From Sporofaciens musculi (GTDB taxonomy: Bacteria > Bacillota > Clostridia > Lachnospirales > Lachnospiraceae), in assembly GCF_009830285.1 (NCBI RefSeq), contig NZ_WUQX01000001.1:868501-932500 (forward strand): a DNA stretch of 64,000 nucleotides, in the 5' to 3' direction. Below, piece by piece: positions 26,699 through 34,777 of the stretch. Under the pieces are notes generated by a model. That model did no database searches, was not told where the DNA came from, and saw only the letters and a program-made list of their open reading frames with translations. The number at the start of each line of letters is the position of its first letter. Within the stretch, counting starts at the first letter, position 1. Made by a program: the position numbers and the translations under genes.

Positions 26699-28387
26699 AT
26701 GGGAATTTTAAAGACTGCCTTGTACTGCCGTTTATCGAAAGACGATATGGCGCAGGGCGACAGCGAGAGCATTAAGACACAGAAAACCATGCTGACACAG
26801 TATGCAAAGGAACACGGCTTTATGGTGGTGGAAATCTATGTGGATGACGGTTGGAGCGGCTTAAATTTTGAAAGGCCAGACTTTAACCGTATGCTTGATG
26901 ACATTGAAGCGGGAAAGATAGATGTCGTCATCACAAAGGATTTATCACGTCTGGGGCGTGACCATTTAAAGGTCGGGCATTTTACGGAGATTTATTTCCC
27001 AATGAAAAATGTAAGGTATATCGCCCTCAATGACGGGGTGGACACCGCCAACAGGAATAACGATATCGCCGCATTAAAGAATGTGATGAACGAATTTTAC
27101 AGCAGGGATATTTCAAGGAAAATCCGTTCGTCTTTTCGGGCGAGGTCAAAAGCGGGGCTTTACCGCTGCTCCTACGCCCCGTTTGGATACCGCAAAGCAC
27201 CAGATAACCATAACAAGCTGGTTGTGGACGGGGAAACGGCATGGGTGGTAAAGCGTATATTTGAGCTTGCGAACAAAGGGTTCGGGGTGAGGAAGATTGC
27301 AAAGGCTTTCCGCACGGAAAAGGTGGCGTGCCCGTCATGGTGGCTTCATACACGCAATGAGAAGGATTATTCATGGAGGTTTGAGAACCCAGAAAACAAA
27401 TACGAATGGGCTCCCTGCGTCATCCGTGGGATAATAGGAAACCCTATATATCTTGGGCATTCGGTGATGTGCAAAACGGAGGTGATTTTCAAGGTAGGGA
27501 AATACAGGAACGTCCCAGAATCAGAGCAGATACGGGTGGACAACACGCATGAGCCGCTTGTGTCGCAGGAACTTTTTGACGGGGCAAACGCTAAGATTCA
27601 AAGCCGACGGCGTGACACGAAAAATAATTTTGTTTCCATATTTGCAGGGCTTATAAAGTGCGGCACATGCGGGAAGTCTTTGGGGCTTAGGTATTGGGGG
27701 AAAGACAAGCACCATATTTATGTTTGCAGCACTTACGCCCAGAATACAAAGGCTTGCTCTGACCACCGTATTTTCTATGAGGATTTATATAACGCGGTTC
27801 TTGCCGACATCCAGTACCATGCTCACCTTGCCTTCGAGGACAGGGAAAAAGCGGTAGCCCTGGCGTTGAAAATGAACGCAAAGGCAGACGGGAATAAGGG
27901 GAAAAATAACGAATACAGACTGAAACAGGCGAAGAAACGGTATGAGGAAGTGACAAGGCTGTTTGACCGTTTATATGAGGATTCCCTTTCTGGGCGTATC
28001 TCCAATGAAAATTTTGCACGTCTGATAGACAAGTACCAGACGGAGCAGGAGAAGCTTTTGGAAGTGATAGAGGGCATTGAACATGCCATGCAGGAAGTAA
28101 GGGACAGCCAGAAGAACGCTGTACAATGGGCTGACTTGATGGCGGAATTTGTGGGCATAGAGGAACTGACCGCCGAAAACCTCAACCTTTTAGTGGAGCG
28201 GATTGAAGTGTTTGAGCGGACGGAAACCGAAGCAGGGGCAGAACAGGTCATTAAGGTCTGCTACCGCTTCGGCGGTTACATACAGGAGCGGCGTTTTAAG
28301 GCAACCATGCTGATAAGGCATGGCAGGAGGCGTAAATACCCTTTGGGAAAAGGAACGGGCGATGGAAAAGCACCCTCTGTATCTTGA
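26699..28387 (+). CDS. Large serine recombinase (TnpX/TndX-like) of IME B
   Basis: A 562-residue recombinase. The resolvase domain has YCRLSKDD near residue 10 and ITKDLSRLGRD near 80. A recombinase domain follows, then a zinc ribbon (CGTCGKS near residue 325) and a C-terminal coiled-coil. It is clearly diverged from the IME A enzyme, as expected for a different target gene. Unusually, the gene lies in the middle of the element, more than 3 kb from either end, rather than beside an att site. It lacks the long cysteine-rich tail of the A protein. Confidence 0.88.
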   Translation: MGILKTALYCRLSKDDMAQGDSESIKTQKTMLTQYAKEHGFMVVEIYVDDGWSGLNFERPDFNRMLDDIEAGKIDVVITKDLSRLGRDHLKVGHFTEIYFPMKNVRYIALNDGVDTANRNNDIAALKNVMNEFYSRDISRKIRSSFRARSKAGLYRCSYAPFGYRKAPDNHNKLVVDGETAWVVKRIFELANKGFGVRKIAKAFRTEKVACPSWWLHTRNEKDYSWRFENPENKYEWAPCVIRGIIGNPIYLGHSVMCKTEVIFKVGKYRNVPESEQIRVDNTHEPLVSQELFDGANAKIQSRRRDTKNNFVSIFAGLIKCGTCGKSLGLRYWGKDKHHIYVCSTYAQNTKACSDHRIFYEDLYNAVLADIQYHAHLAFEDREKAVALALKMNAKADGNKGKNNEYRLKQAKKRYEEVTRLFDRLYEDSLSGRISNENFARLIDKYQTEQEKLLEVIEGIEHAMQEVRDSQKNAVQWADLMAEFVGIEELTAENLNLLVERIEVFERTETEAGAEQVIKVCYRFGGYIQERRFKATMLIRHGRRRKYPLGKGTGDGKAPSVS

Positions 28388-28481
28388 TTATAATGAATGG
28401 CGGCTGACAATTCCTTGCCTTATAGATATATGGAACAGCCTTATAGCGAAGATAGATATACCGACTGCGTGGATGGACTGA
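28362..28481 (+). CDS. Possible 39-residue ORF after the recombinase
   Basis: Begins MEKHPLYLDYNEWRLTIPCL and overlaps the recombinase end. A second short frame (28430-28528, ending AKKVKIKIR) continues where it stops, which may indicate a small frameshifted gene. There is no homolog elsewhere in the window and no clear RBS. Confidence 0.25.
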   Translation: MEKHPLYLDYNEWRLTIPCLIDIWNSLIAKIDIPTAWMD

Positions 28482-28542
28482 TTGAGAAATTTGTCTACGC
28501 AAAGAAAGTCAAAATAAAAATACGATAACGGAGGTAGTTGCA

Positions 28543-28917
28543 ATGGCAAAGACGATTTTTGAGAAACTAGACGGCAAATACGAGCGGCAAGGAGATTACT
28601 TAATCCCGTGCTTAACTGTACCCGCCGAAGAAGAACAGCCGATAGGCGTATGGGGGCAGCGGCATCTGGACTATCTGAAGCAGTACCGCAAGGTTACATA
28701 CACGAATCTTCTCACAAGCGGTAAGCTTAATACATACCTTGCCGACATCAACAGACAGGCGCAGGAACGCTTTTATTGGCTCATAGAGGGCATGAAACAG
28801 GCACAGGGCATAACGGAACAGCTAAAGGCAGAAAACGCCTTAGAATGGACAGGGCGGCTAGGTAACATAAGGGCGTGTGCGAGGGAGATTGTGAACGAGG
28901 AAATTGTTTATGCATAG
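28543..28917 (+). CDS. tnpV: TnpV-family transposon protein (IME B)
   Basis: A 124-residue protein, a full-length match to the IME A copy, with GGAGGT before the ATG. Here it follows the recombinase gene by 155 bases, the arrangement that IME A would have only in its circular form. The role in recombination is uncertain. Confidence 0.85.
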   Translation: MAKTIFEKLDGKYERQGDYLIPCLTVPAEEEQPIGVWGQRHLDYLKQYRKVTYTNLLTSGKLNTYLADINRQAQERFYWLIEGMKQAQGITEQLKAENALEWTGRLGNIRACAREIVNEEIVYA

Positions 28918-28924
28918 CAGAATG

Positions 28925-28952
28925 GCGGCAGGATTATATTCTGTCGCTTTTC
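28925..28952 (+). terminator. Intrinsic terminator after tnpV (B)
   Basis: GCGGCAGGA pairs with TCTGTCGC (one G-U), followed by TTTTC. It matches the hairpin after tnpV in IME A. Confidence 0.55.
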
Positions 28953-29031
28953 TGGTTTCTAATTAGGGCAATTTCTATTAAGATAATTTAAAAAAGTTAT
29001 GTTATATTAAATAGGGAAAGGAGTGTCATAT

Positions 29032-29448
29032 ATGAACAATAATACAGTTGTAGAAAAAATAGTAGACTATATAGAAACGCACATTAACGAGGATTTGTCG
29101 CTTGATAAAATAGCAAATGCATTAAATTATTCAAAATTCTATATAGCCAGAATTTTTACTGAAGAAACAAAATGTACGGTTTATAAATACATACAGGGGC
29201 GTAGGTTGACTTTGGCTGCTCAAAAACTTGTAGAAACAGAGCAGCCCATTGTTGAAATTGCTTATGAAGCACATTATGATTCACAGCAAGCTTTCACATT
29301 AGCTTTTAAACAGTTATATGAATGTACGCCTAATATTTATCGAAAAAATGGTGTGTTCTATCCTAAACAATCGAAGATATGCATGATGAGTTCGTTTGAT
29401 GGATGCTCATTTATTTATTATTTAGCAGGGGGTAAATTGGCAGCATGA
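29032..29448 (+). CDS. AraC-family transcriptional regulator (IME B cargo)
   Basis: A 138-residue protein that is essentially just the AraC DNA-binding domain: the first helix-turn-helix [21 protein letters not shown] near residues 20-40 and the second [33 protein letters not shown] near 72-103. No ligand-binding domain is present. AAAGGAG precedes the ATG. Its stop overlaps the clpP start by four bases, making a two-gene cargo operon, and it likely controls that operon or host genes. Confidence 0.82.
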   Translation: MNNNTVVEKIVDYIETHINEDLSLDKIANALNYSKFYIARIFTEETKCTVYKYIQGRRLTLAAQKLVETEQPIVEIAYEAHYDSQQAFTLAFKQLYECTPNIYRKNGVFYPKQSKICMMSSFDGCSFIYYLAGGKLAA

Positions 29449-30035
29449 GTACAATTCCGTATGTTATTGAACAGACAAGTCGAGGAGAACGAAGTTATGA
29501 TATTTTTTCAAGATTATTGTCCGACAGAATTGTTTTTTTAGGAGAAGAAGTAAGTGATGTTTCAGCAAATTTGATTATTGCACAAATGCTATTTTTAGAA
29601 TCACAAGACCCAGGAAAAGACATTCAGTTATATATAAATAGTCCAGGCGGTTCTGTTTCGGCGGGATTTGCTATTTATGATACAATGCAATATGTCAAAT
29701 GTGATGTTTCGACAATATGTGTAGGTCTTGCTGCAAGTTTTGGAGCTTTTTTATTGGCAGGAGGTACAAAAGGAAAACGTCTTGCTTTGCCTAATGCAGA
29801 AATTATGATACATCAGCCTGCTATTCATGGAAATGGGATTCAAGGGCAGGCAACCGATATAAAAATTACATCTGACCACATACAAAAAAGCAAAAAGCGA
29901 TTAAATACTATTTTATCAGAAAACACAGGTAAAAGTATTGATGAGGTTGCTATTGCAACGGAACGTGATAATTATATGACGGCAATAGAAGCAATGGATT
30001 TCGGCTTGATTGATAAAATTATAGATAAGCGTTGA
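29445..30035 (+). CDS. clpP: ClpP-type protease subunit (IME B cargo)
   Basis: A 196-residue homolog of the ATP-dependent Clp protease proteolytic subunit. The catalytic serine lies in [14 protein letters not shown] (about residue 97), the histidine in [21 protein letters not shown] (about 122), and the aspartate near 171. The normal ClpP length indicates a probably active tetradecameric protease. A mobile ClpP could form mixed rings with the host enzyme or alter turnover of regulators. It is encoded in the cargo slot with a coupled AraC gene and no ClpX/ClpA partner. Confidence 0.87.
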   Translation: MSTIPYVIEQTSRGERSYDIFSRLLSDRIVFLGEEVSDVSANLIIAQMLFLESQDPGKDIQLYINSPGGSVSAGFAIYDTMQYVKCDVSTICVGLAASFGAFLLAGGTKGKRLALPNAEIMIHQPAIHGNGIQGQATDIKITSDHIQKSKKRLNTILSENTGKSIDEVAIATERDNYMTAIEAMDFGLIDKIIDKR

Positions 30036-30164
30036 TTTTTTATAAATAAAGCATTTTTTTCTAAATAAAAATCAGTATTATTACAAAGGAGAAAATATAA
30101 AGTCGATGAACATGTGATATATAAAATCACGGTTTGTCGGCTCTATTTTATTTCATAAGGTTTT

Positions 30165-30490
30165 AAGGCAAACGCCCACCAAATAAAAAAAACGAGGTTC
30201 GGTGGGCGATATTGCTATGCCCGAAAAGACTTAACAGACACTCTCCAAACCTGTTTTAAAGTTTGGAGGGATTTTTTATGTCCTTTTTTCGGGCAGTAAT
30301 CCATCTGCTCATGCAACGCAGATTTGACTTATACATAGCATATCGGGGATTGGCAGAAAGCCAGTTAAAAAAATCCCTGCCCATGCAACGCTACTTCTTA
30401 CCATGAAACCAGAAGTAGAATCTCCACTTAATAGAATTAGAATCACTCATAACCGTAGAGGTCACAGAGCCTTTGCGGTTTTTCTTTTGT
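30165..30490 (+). ncRNA. Conserved structured leader RNA of the IME backbone (copy B)
   Basis: Same order of hairpins as in IME A. CGCCCACC (30173-30180) pairs with GGTGGGCG (30201-30208). CTCCAAAC (30243-30250) pairs perfectly with GTTTGGAG (30261-30268), where A has a G-U. The enclosing TGCCCGAAAA/TTTTCGGGCA stem and CTACTTC/GAAGTAG are retained, and the final AACCG/CGGTTTTTC lies near 30475. The rest of 30036-30599 holds no gene. Confidence 0.6.
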
Positions 30491-30599
30491 CGTTTTTTAT
30501 CGGAATGTGCCGCAGCGCTGTTTCCGCTGTTGGCTGCCGTTCGCCGCCTTTCCCATCTGGGTTTTAGCATTTCAAAAATTCAGATGGGAGGTACTTACG

Positions 30600-31115
30600 G
30601 TGAGATACGCACCAAGAAAAGTATATATCAAAGAAAGCAGCGATTATGTGGAATTATCCTATACGGACTTCTGCCGCCGCAGGCAAGCCGACCAGAGTTA
30701 CATGGACAAGCTGTTTATCCCCGTGCAGGGCTGTCTGCTTGAAGTCGTGCGGGAACAGTACACAGATTTCTATCGGGATAAGGAACGGTGGCGTTATCTG
30801 AAAAAACTGGACACAAGCCACAAACTGCTGTCATTGGAGGGATTTACAGACAGTGAGGGAAAGGTGCTTGATTTCATTGTTGATGAAGCGGTGGACGTTG
30901 CGGAAACCGTTGTCCATACGGTAATGGTGGACAGGCTGAAAGCCGCCCTGCCTTTATTGTCGAGTAGTGAGCAGACATTGATAAACGCCATCTTCTTTGA
31001 AGAACTATCCGAGCGGGAAGTCGGATTGCGGTTAGGCGTGACACAGAGCGTTGTCAATAAACGCAAAGCCAAAATCCTTGCGAAGCTGAGAAAGATAATC
31101 GAAAACAAAATTTAA
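30600..31115 (+). CDS. Sigma-70 family-like regulator, first (IME B)
   Basis: A 171-residue counterpart of 8607-9122 with the same GTG start behind GGGAGG and the same C-terminal region 4 helix-turn-helix. Substitutions are scattered and conservative, indicating both copies were under selection. It follows the structured leader. Confidence 0.75.
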   Translation: MRYAPRKVYIKESSDYVELSYTDFCRRRQADQSYMDKLFIPVQGCLLEVVREQYTDFYRDKERWRYLKKLDTSHKLLSLEGFTDSEGKVLDFIVDEAVDVAETVVHTVMVDRLKAALPLLSSSEQTLINAIFFEELSEREVGLRLGVTQSVVNKRKAKILAKLRKIIENKI

Positions 31116-31120
31116 GGCGT

Positions 31121-31165
31121 TCAGCCCCCTTATTTTTTCCTTTGGGAAAATGAGGGGGCTTTTTC
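31121..31165 (+). terminator. Strong hairpin between sigma-like genes (B)
   Basis: AGCCCCCTTA.. pairs with ..TGAGGGGGCT, followed by TTTTTCC; equivalent to 9129-9173. Confidence 0.65.
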
Positions 31166-31202
31166 CTGCCCTCTCAATCAATTCTGATTGGAGGAAATAA
31201 GG

Positions 31203-31628
31203 ATGGCATACAACCACGGACGGGAGGACAGGAAATGGCGTATCTGGAAAGAAGCCGAGGAAAAGGTTTTGCGTGAGTGCGGTGTTGATGAAGCAACCAT
31301 TGAGCAAATCCGCACAGACGACAGGGCAGATTTTAATTCCAACAGGCGGTTTTACCGATGGACAAGTGACTTCGGAGAATACCTTGAGGAAATGGCGGGC
31401 AGGGAGAAACAGGCAGAGGTAAGGTCGGTAATGGATTTACTGGATGAGATTGAGAGCGAAACGCTGTATTTTGCGTTAGTCACAGTGGACAGGCGTACAT
31501 TACAAATCATCGTGCTGAAAATGCAGGGGTATTCCACAAAGGAGATTGCCCCGCTTGTGCATTTGACGACGGGAGCTGTCTATGCAAGGTTAGACCATTT
31601 GCGGAAGAAGCTGCGGAAAATTTTATAG
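31203..31628 (+). CDS. Sigma-70 region 4-like HTH protein, second (IME B)
   Basis: A 141-residue counterpart of 9210-9635. I set the start at the ATG behind GGAGGAAATAAGG, as in IME A. The C-terminal helix-turn-helix (MQGYSTKEIAPLVHLTTGAVYARLDHLRKKL) is intact. It is the last intact gene of IME B on this side. Confidence 0.75.
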   Translation: MAYNHGREDRKWRIWKEAEEKVLRECGVDEATIEQIRTDDRADFNSNRRFYRWTSDFGEYLEEMAGREKQAEVRSVMDLLDEIESETLYFALVTVDRRTLQIIVLKMQGYSTKEIAPLVHLTTGAVYARLDHLRKKLRKIL

Positions 31629-31711
31629 CGTCTTAGACAGCCTGCCGTCCTGCGGGCTACTGGGTGAGGGGTGGAAATTCTCTCACTCATATTTTTCGGG
31701 AGGTAAGCAGG

Positions 31712-31875
31712 ATGGCATACAGAGTTAAGGCTTACATGCTTCGGGAAGAATCCGCGGAAAGCGGCACGAGGTATTCTATCAGCTTCAAGGATGGCAGGGA
31801 GGGTATCACGAGTTGGAAGTATCAGAACAGTTCTTTATGGAGTTTCGGCAAATGGAAAAGCATCTCAATAACTAA
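31712..31875 (+). pseudogene. Truncated third sigma-like gene at the right end of IME B
   Basis: It matches the first roughly 55 residues of 9717-10190. A one-base deletion near 31795 shifts the frame; in the corrected frame it reads HELEVSEQFFMEFRQMEKHLNN and then stops. The C-terminal two thirds are absent because the element's right end begins about 65 bases downstream. The gene is non-functional. Confidence 0.75.
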
Positions 31876-31917
31876 CAGTTCGATAATTCTATTGTTTTTA
31901 TGTTTGAGATATTTCCT

Positions 31918-31955
31918 TTATGTTCTATAACGAGCTTTCACAGATGGAAAGCATT
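31918..31955 (+). other. attR of IME B
   Basis: The arm TTATGTTCT (31918-31926) is followed by the 16-bp core ACAGATGGAAAGCATT (31940-31955), after which relaxase codons (YHDNKKN) resume. Confidence 0.75.
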
Positions 31956-32941
31956 ATCACGACAACAAGAAAAATCTACGGCTATTACGCCAGCGTTCCG
32001 ATGAATTGTGCCGGGAGTATGCCCTATCTGTCATCGAAGACCCAATAGGCAGGAAGAAACCCTACGCCCTCTGCCAAGCCGAGAAGAACGGTTTACCCAA
32101 TCGGGACAATGTGGCAAGGCAGGCAATCGACGAAGCCATAAGCAAGTCATTCACCCTGAAAGACTTCGACCGTCAGTTAGCAATGATGGGATACCGTATC
32201 AATCTGAATCCAAACCGAAAATACTGGACAATTATATGCAAAGGTTGGGAAAGAACCAAGCGGCTTTACAAGCTCGGCGGCGATTACACCAACGAGAGGA
32301 TTATAGAGCGCATACGGGAAAATACCTACGCAGTAAAATTCACTGCCCTTGCAGAACCTAAAAAGCAAGTAAAGATATACCGAGTAAATGACAGCACCAA
32401 AAAAGTAAAGAAAATCGGCGGCTTGCGGGGGCTGTATCTTCATTATTGTTTCAGGCTCGGCATCCTGCCGAAAAGAAAGAACAAGAATTATGCAAGGCTT
32501 CACTATCTTCTCAAAGAAGATTTGATGAAGATGGATGCAATCACCAGAGAAACAAAGCTGCTCTGCCGAAACCATATAGAAACGGCAGGGCAGCTTTCCG
32601 AATATAAAGGTTCTCTGAAAACAGAGATGGAGGAATTGACCGAACAACGCAAGGGGTTATACGCCCAATCCCGAAAATTAACCGACGCTGTCCCCGGCAG
32701 TGAAAACGGAGAAAAAGAAGCGGTCAAGGCTCAAATCACAGAAATTACGGAGCGATTGAAAGCCATACGCAAGGAGGTCAGATTATGCGAGGGAATCGAA
32801 GCCCGCAGCGAAACACTCAGAAAGAAAATGCAAATCATACGGGCAGAAGAAACAAAAGAAAAAGGAAAGGAGACGATGAAAAATGAACACAGGCGGCGAA
32901 GCGGCAGAACAAATTGTAAAAATGAGCTTAGAAGGAGTTGA
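31940..32941 (+). CDS. ICE relaxase (MobP/VirD2-like), C-terminal part (gene split by IME B)
   Basis: Continues the relaxase frame of 21887-22333: TDGKH is followed by YHDNKKNLRLLRQRSDELCREYAL. The next 300 residues include a helical region with coiled-coil character (about residues 200-300 of this part). An internal TTG at 32006 gives a possible short product. Its 3' end overlaps the PcfB gene by 59 bases in another frame. Excision of IME B between the two 16-bp cores would restore the complete relaxase. Confidence 0.87.
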   Translation, partial: TDGKHYHDNKKNLRLLRQRSDELCREYALSVIEDPIGRKKPYALCQAEKNGLPNRDNVARQAIDEAISKSFTLKDFDRQLAMMGYRINLNPNRKYWTIICKGWERTKRLYKLGGDYTNERIIERIRENTYAVKFTALAEPKKQVKIYRVNDSTKKVKKIGGLRGLYLHYCFRLGILPKRKNKNYARLHYLLKEDLMKMDAITRETKLLCRNHIETAGQLSEYKGSLKTEMEELTEQRKGLYAQSRKLTDAVPGSENGEKEAVKAQITEITERLKAIRKEVRLCEGIEARSETLRKKMQIIRAEETKEKGKETMKNEHRRRSGRTNCKNELRRS

Positions 32942-33707
32942 GGTCGCTGCAAGAATCTCCGGGGCAGGCGCGAAGAATATCACAATTCTCTTATATTCCA
33001 TCTTAAAAGAAGAACAAAAAACAATGGGCAAGGCAAGGCTCACAAATATGCTCCGTTCAGGGAAAGAACTGAAAGTTTTTACCGTAAAAAACAGCGATTT
33101 AAAAAGATTTACGCAAGAAGCAAAAAAATATGGCGTCCTCTACTGCGTCCTTACAGACCGGGGAAACAAAGACCCCAATGCAGAAGTAGATGTGATAGCA
33201 CGTGCGGAAGATGCGGCAAAAATCAACCGTATTGTGGAACGCTTCCATCTTGCTTCCGTGGATACTGCGTCAATCGTGACCAAAGCAGAGGAATCAAGAG
33301 ATGTAAAGGACACATCAAAAAGCCAGCCAGAGACGGGAATAGATACGCAGGAGAAAGAAGAAAAAGATAAGCTGCTTGACGCCCTCATGGGCAAACCCGG
33401 ACAGAAAGAAGAAAAATCCCCAAACCCCATAAAGGCAGAGACAGAAAAATCCCCTCTGTCCGAGCCTATCTCAGAGCAGCAAAAGAAATCCGCAGAGGGG
33501 GCTACTATGACTAAGGCAGAAAAACCGTCGGTCAAAGAGGAACTGCAAAAAATTAAGACAAGCAGAAAGGAAAAGGAAACCGAAGCATCCAAGAATCGAA
33601 GCAAAGAAAAAATATCTGGCGGGAAAGACAGAACGTCTACAGGGCAGACCAGACACAGGCAGCCCCAGAAGCGGAAAAGAAAACCAAAATCGAAAGGAGA
33701 CAGATAA
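32883..33707 (+). CDS. PcfB-family conjugation protein
   Basis: A 274-residue protein. The N-terminal 125 residues match the PcfB/DUF3801 fold (EQIVKMSLEGVEVAARISGAGAKNITILLYSILKEE, then LKVFTVKNSDLKRFTQEAKKYGVLYCVL). A long, charged, low-complexity lysine/glutamate-rich tail follows. In pCF10, PcfB is an accessory factor that helps dock the relaxosome onto the VirD4-like coupling protein. It overlaps the relaxase gene start-to-end, fitting that partnership. Confidence 0.82.
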   Translation: MNTGGEAAEQIVKMSLEGVEVAARISGAGAKNITILLYSILKEEQKTMGKARLTNMLRSGKELKVFTVKNSDLKRFTQEAKKYGVLYCVLTDRGNKDPNAEVDVIARAEDAAKINRIVERFHLASVDTASIVTKAEESRDVKDTSKSQPETGIDTQEKEEKDKLLDALMGKPGQKEEKSPNPIKAETEKSPLSEPISEQQKKSAEGATMTKAEKPSVKEELQKIKTSRKEKETEASKNRSKEKISGGKDRTSTGQTRHRQPQKRKRKPKSKGDR

Positions 33708-34567
33708 TGGGCATCTATGATATTTTCAGCGGCGGCAGACCCTTTGACAAAGCAGAATGGGCGGCGCAGAAACAGGCACAGAGGGAGGAAATCTACGAAC
33801 AGATTGACAATACTTGCAAAAAGATGATGGCAGACGGCAGTGCCTTCCGCCAGTATCTTGATATACAAGGGCATTTTGACCGCTATTCGGTCAACAACGC
33901 TATCTTAGTAACGGCGCAGATGCCCGAAGCGATGCAACTGAAAGACAGTAACGGATGGAAACAGAGCCATGCCTATGTGGAAAAGGGCGCGCAGAAAATT
34001 ACCATTCTTGAGCCGGGGAAACCATACCAGAGAGAGGATGGGACAACGGCATTTGGATGTCAGATGAAGGTCGTCTATGACATATCCCAGACCACAGCGA
34101 AAGACAGGCAGAAGCCGCAGGAACTAAAAAGTATGCGGGAGCTGGTAGCGGCAATGATAGATGCGAGTCCGGTATCTTTTGTGCCAATAGAAGAACTGGA
34201 ACTTCCCGCCTTCTATGACAGTGGACAGCAGACCATCTTTATCCAGACAGGACTCAGCGAAGAACAGCTTTTCACGGGCATGGCGAAAGAAGTGTCGGCG
34301 GCAGTTTTTGATTTTAAGCACAAAGAAAGCAGGGACAATTCTGAGTTCAAATCATACTGCGTCGCCTATATGGTCAGCTCCCGTTATGGCGTAGATACAA
34401 AAGCCTTTCACTTCGGTCAGCTCCCGAAAGAATATGCTGACATGGATATGCAGACATTCAAGGGAGAGCTTGGAAAAATGCGGGACGTACTGGGAGAAAT
34501 CCAGAATGATATGTACAAAAGCCTTGGAAAAAATAAACCTGCCAAATCCAAAGGGCAGGAACGCTAG
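33707..34567 (+). CDS. ArdC/LtrC-like ssDNA-binding domain protein
   Basis: A 286-residue protein with the ArdC N-terminal domain (FRQYLDIQGHFDRYSVNNAILVTAQMPEA, then GWKQSHAYVEKGAQKITILEP). The middle corresponds to the region that in ArdC carries the metalloprotease helix, but no HExxH is visible. It therefore probably retains DNA binding without protease activity. Such proteins occur in the transfer operon of CTn ICEs and may protect entering single strands. The start overlaps the pcfB stop by one base. Confidence 0.78.
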   Translation: MGIYDIFSGGRPFDKAEWAAQKQAQREEIYEQIDNTCKKMMADGSAFRQYLDIQGHFDRYSVNNAILVTAQMPEAMQLKDSNGWKQSHAYVEKGAQKITILEPGKPYQREDGTTAFGCQMKVVYDISQTTAKDRQKPQELKSMRELVAAMIDASPVSFVPIEELELPAFYDSGQQTIFIQTGLSEEQLFTGMAKEVSAAVFDFKHKESRDNSEFKSYCVAYMVSSRYGVDTKAFHFGQLPKEYADMDMQTFKGELGKMRDVLGEIQNDMYKSLGKNKPAKSKGQER

Positions 34568-34579
34568 GAGGTGCAGCCA

Positions 34580-34777
34580 ATGAAAGAAGAACGCTACAAT
34601 CTGGTTCTGGACAGATATGAAAAGAATATCATGTTTCACGCACTTAATGCCTTGCGCAGTGCGCAAATCAAGGAAGAACGCCCCACAGACCCTGTTGACG
34701 ACTTGATAATCAAAGTGTCCAAAGCCCCGTTAAAAAAGAGAAAGGTCATGCAGTCAAGAAATAATGAAGAACGATAA
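34580..34777 (+). CDS. Small conserved ICE protein
   Basis: A 65-residue charged helical protein (MKEERYNLVLDRYEKNIMFHALNALR). I chose the ATG at 34580, 6 bases after the AGGAGGTG stretch. It overlaps the coupling-protein gene by 14 bases. Equivalent small genes precede virD4 in related elements; the function is unknown. Confidence 0.62.
   Translation: MKEERYNLVLDRYEKNIMFHALNALRSAQIKEERPTDPVDDLIIKVSKAPLKKRKVMQSRNNEER

Larger units (their letters stand above)
22319..31955 (+). mobile_element. IME B: serine-recombinase mobilizable element inside the ICE relaxase gene
   Basis: A 9.6-kb insert is bounded by 16-bp direct repeats and inverted arms. It contains repA, inverted repeats plus oriT, mobV, parB, ydbC, a small gene, a serine recombinase, tnpV, AraC/ClpP cargo, the structured leader, two sigma-like genes and a truncated third. 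The backbone is closely related to IME A but opened at a different point: between the third sigma-like gene and repA instead of between tnpX and tnpV. All transfer genes look intact. Confidence 0.88.

Noticed and set aside
33300..33700. Minus-strand long frames opposite pcfB
   Set aside because: They mirror the lysine/glutamate-rich tail of PcfB and have no RBS or recognisable domain.
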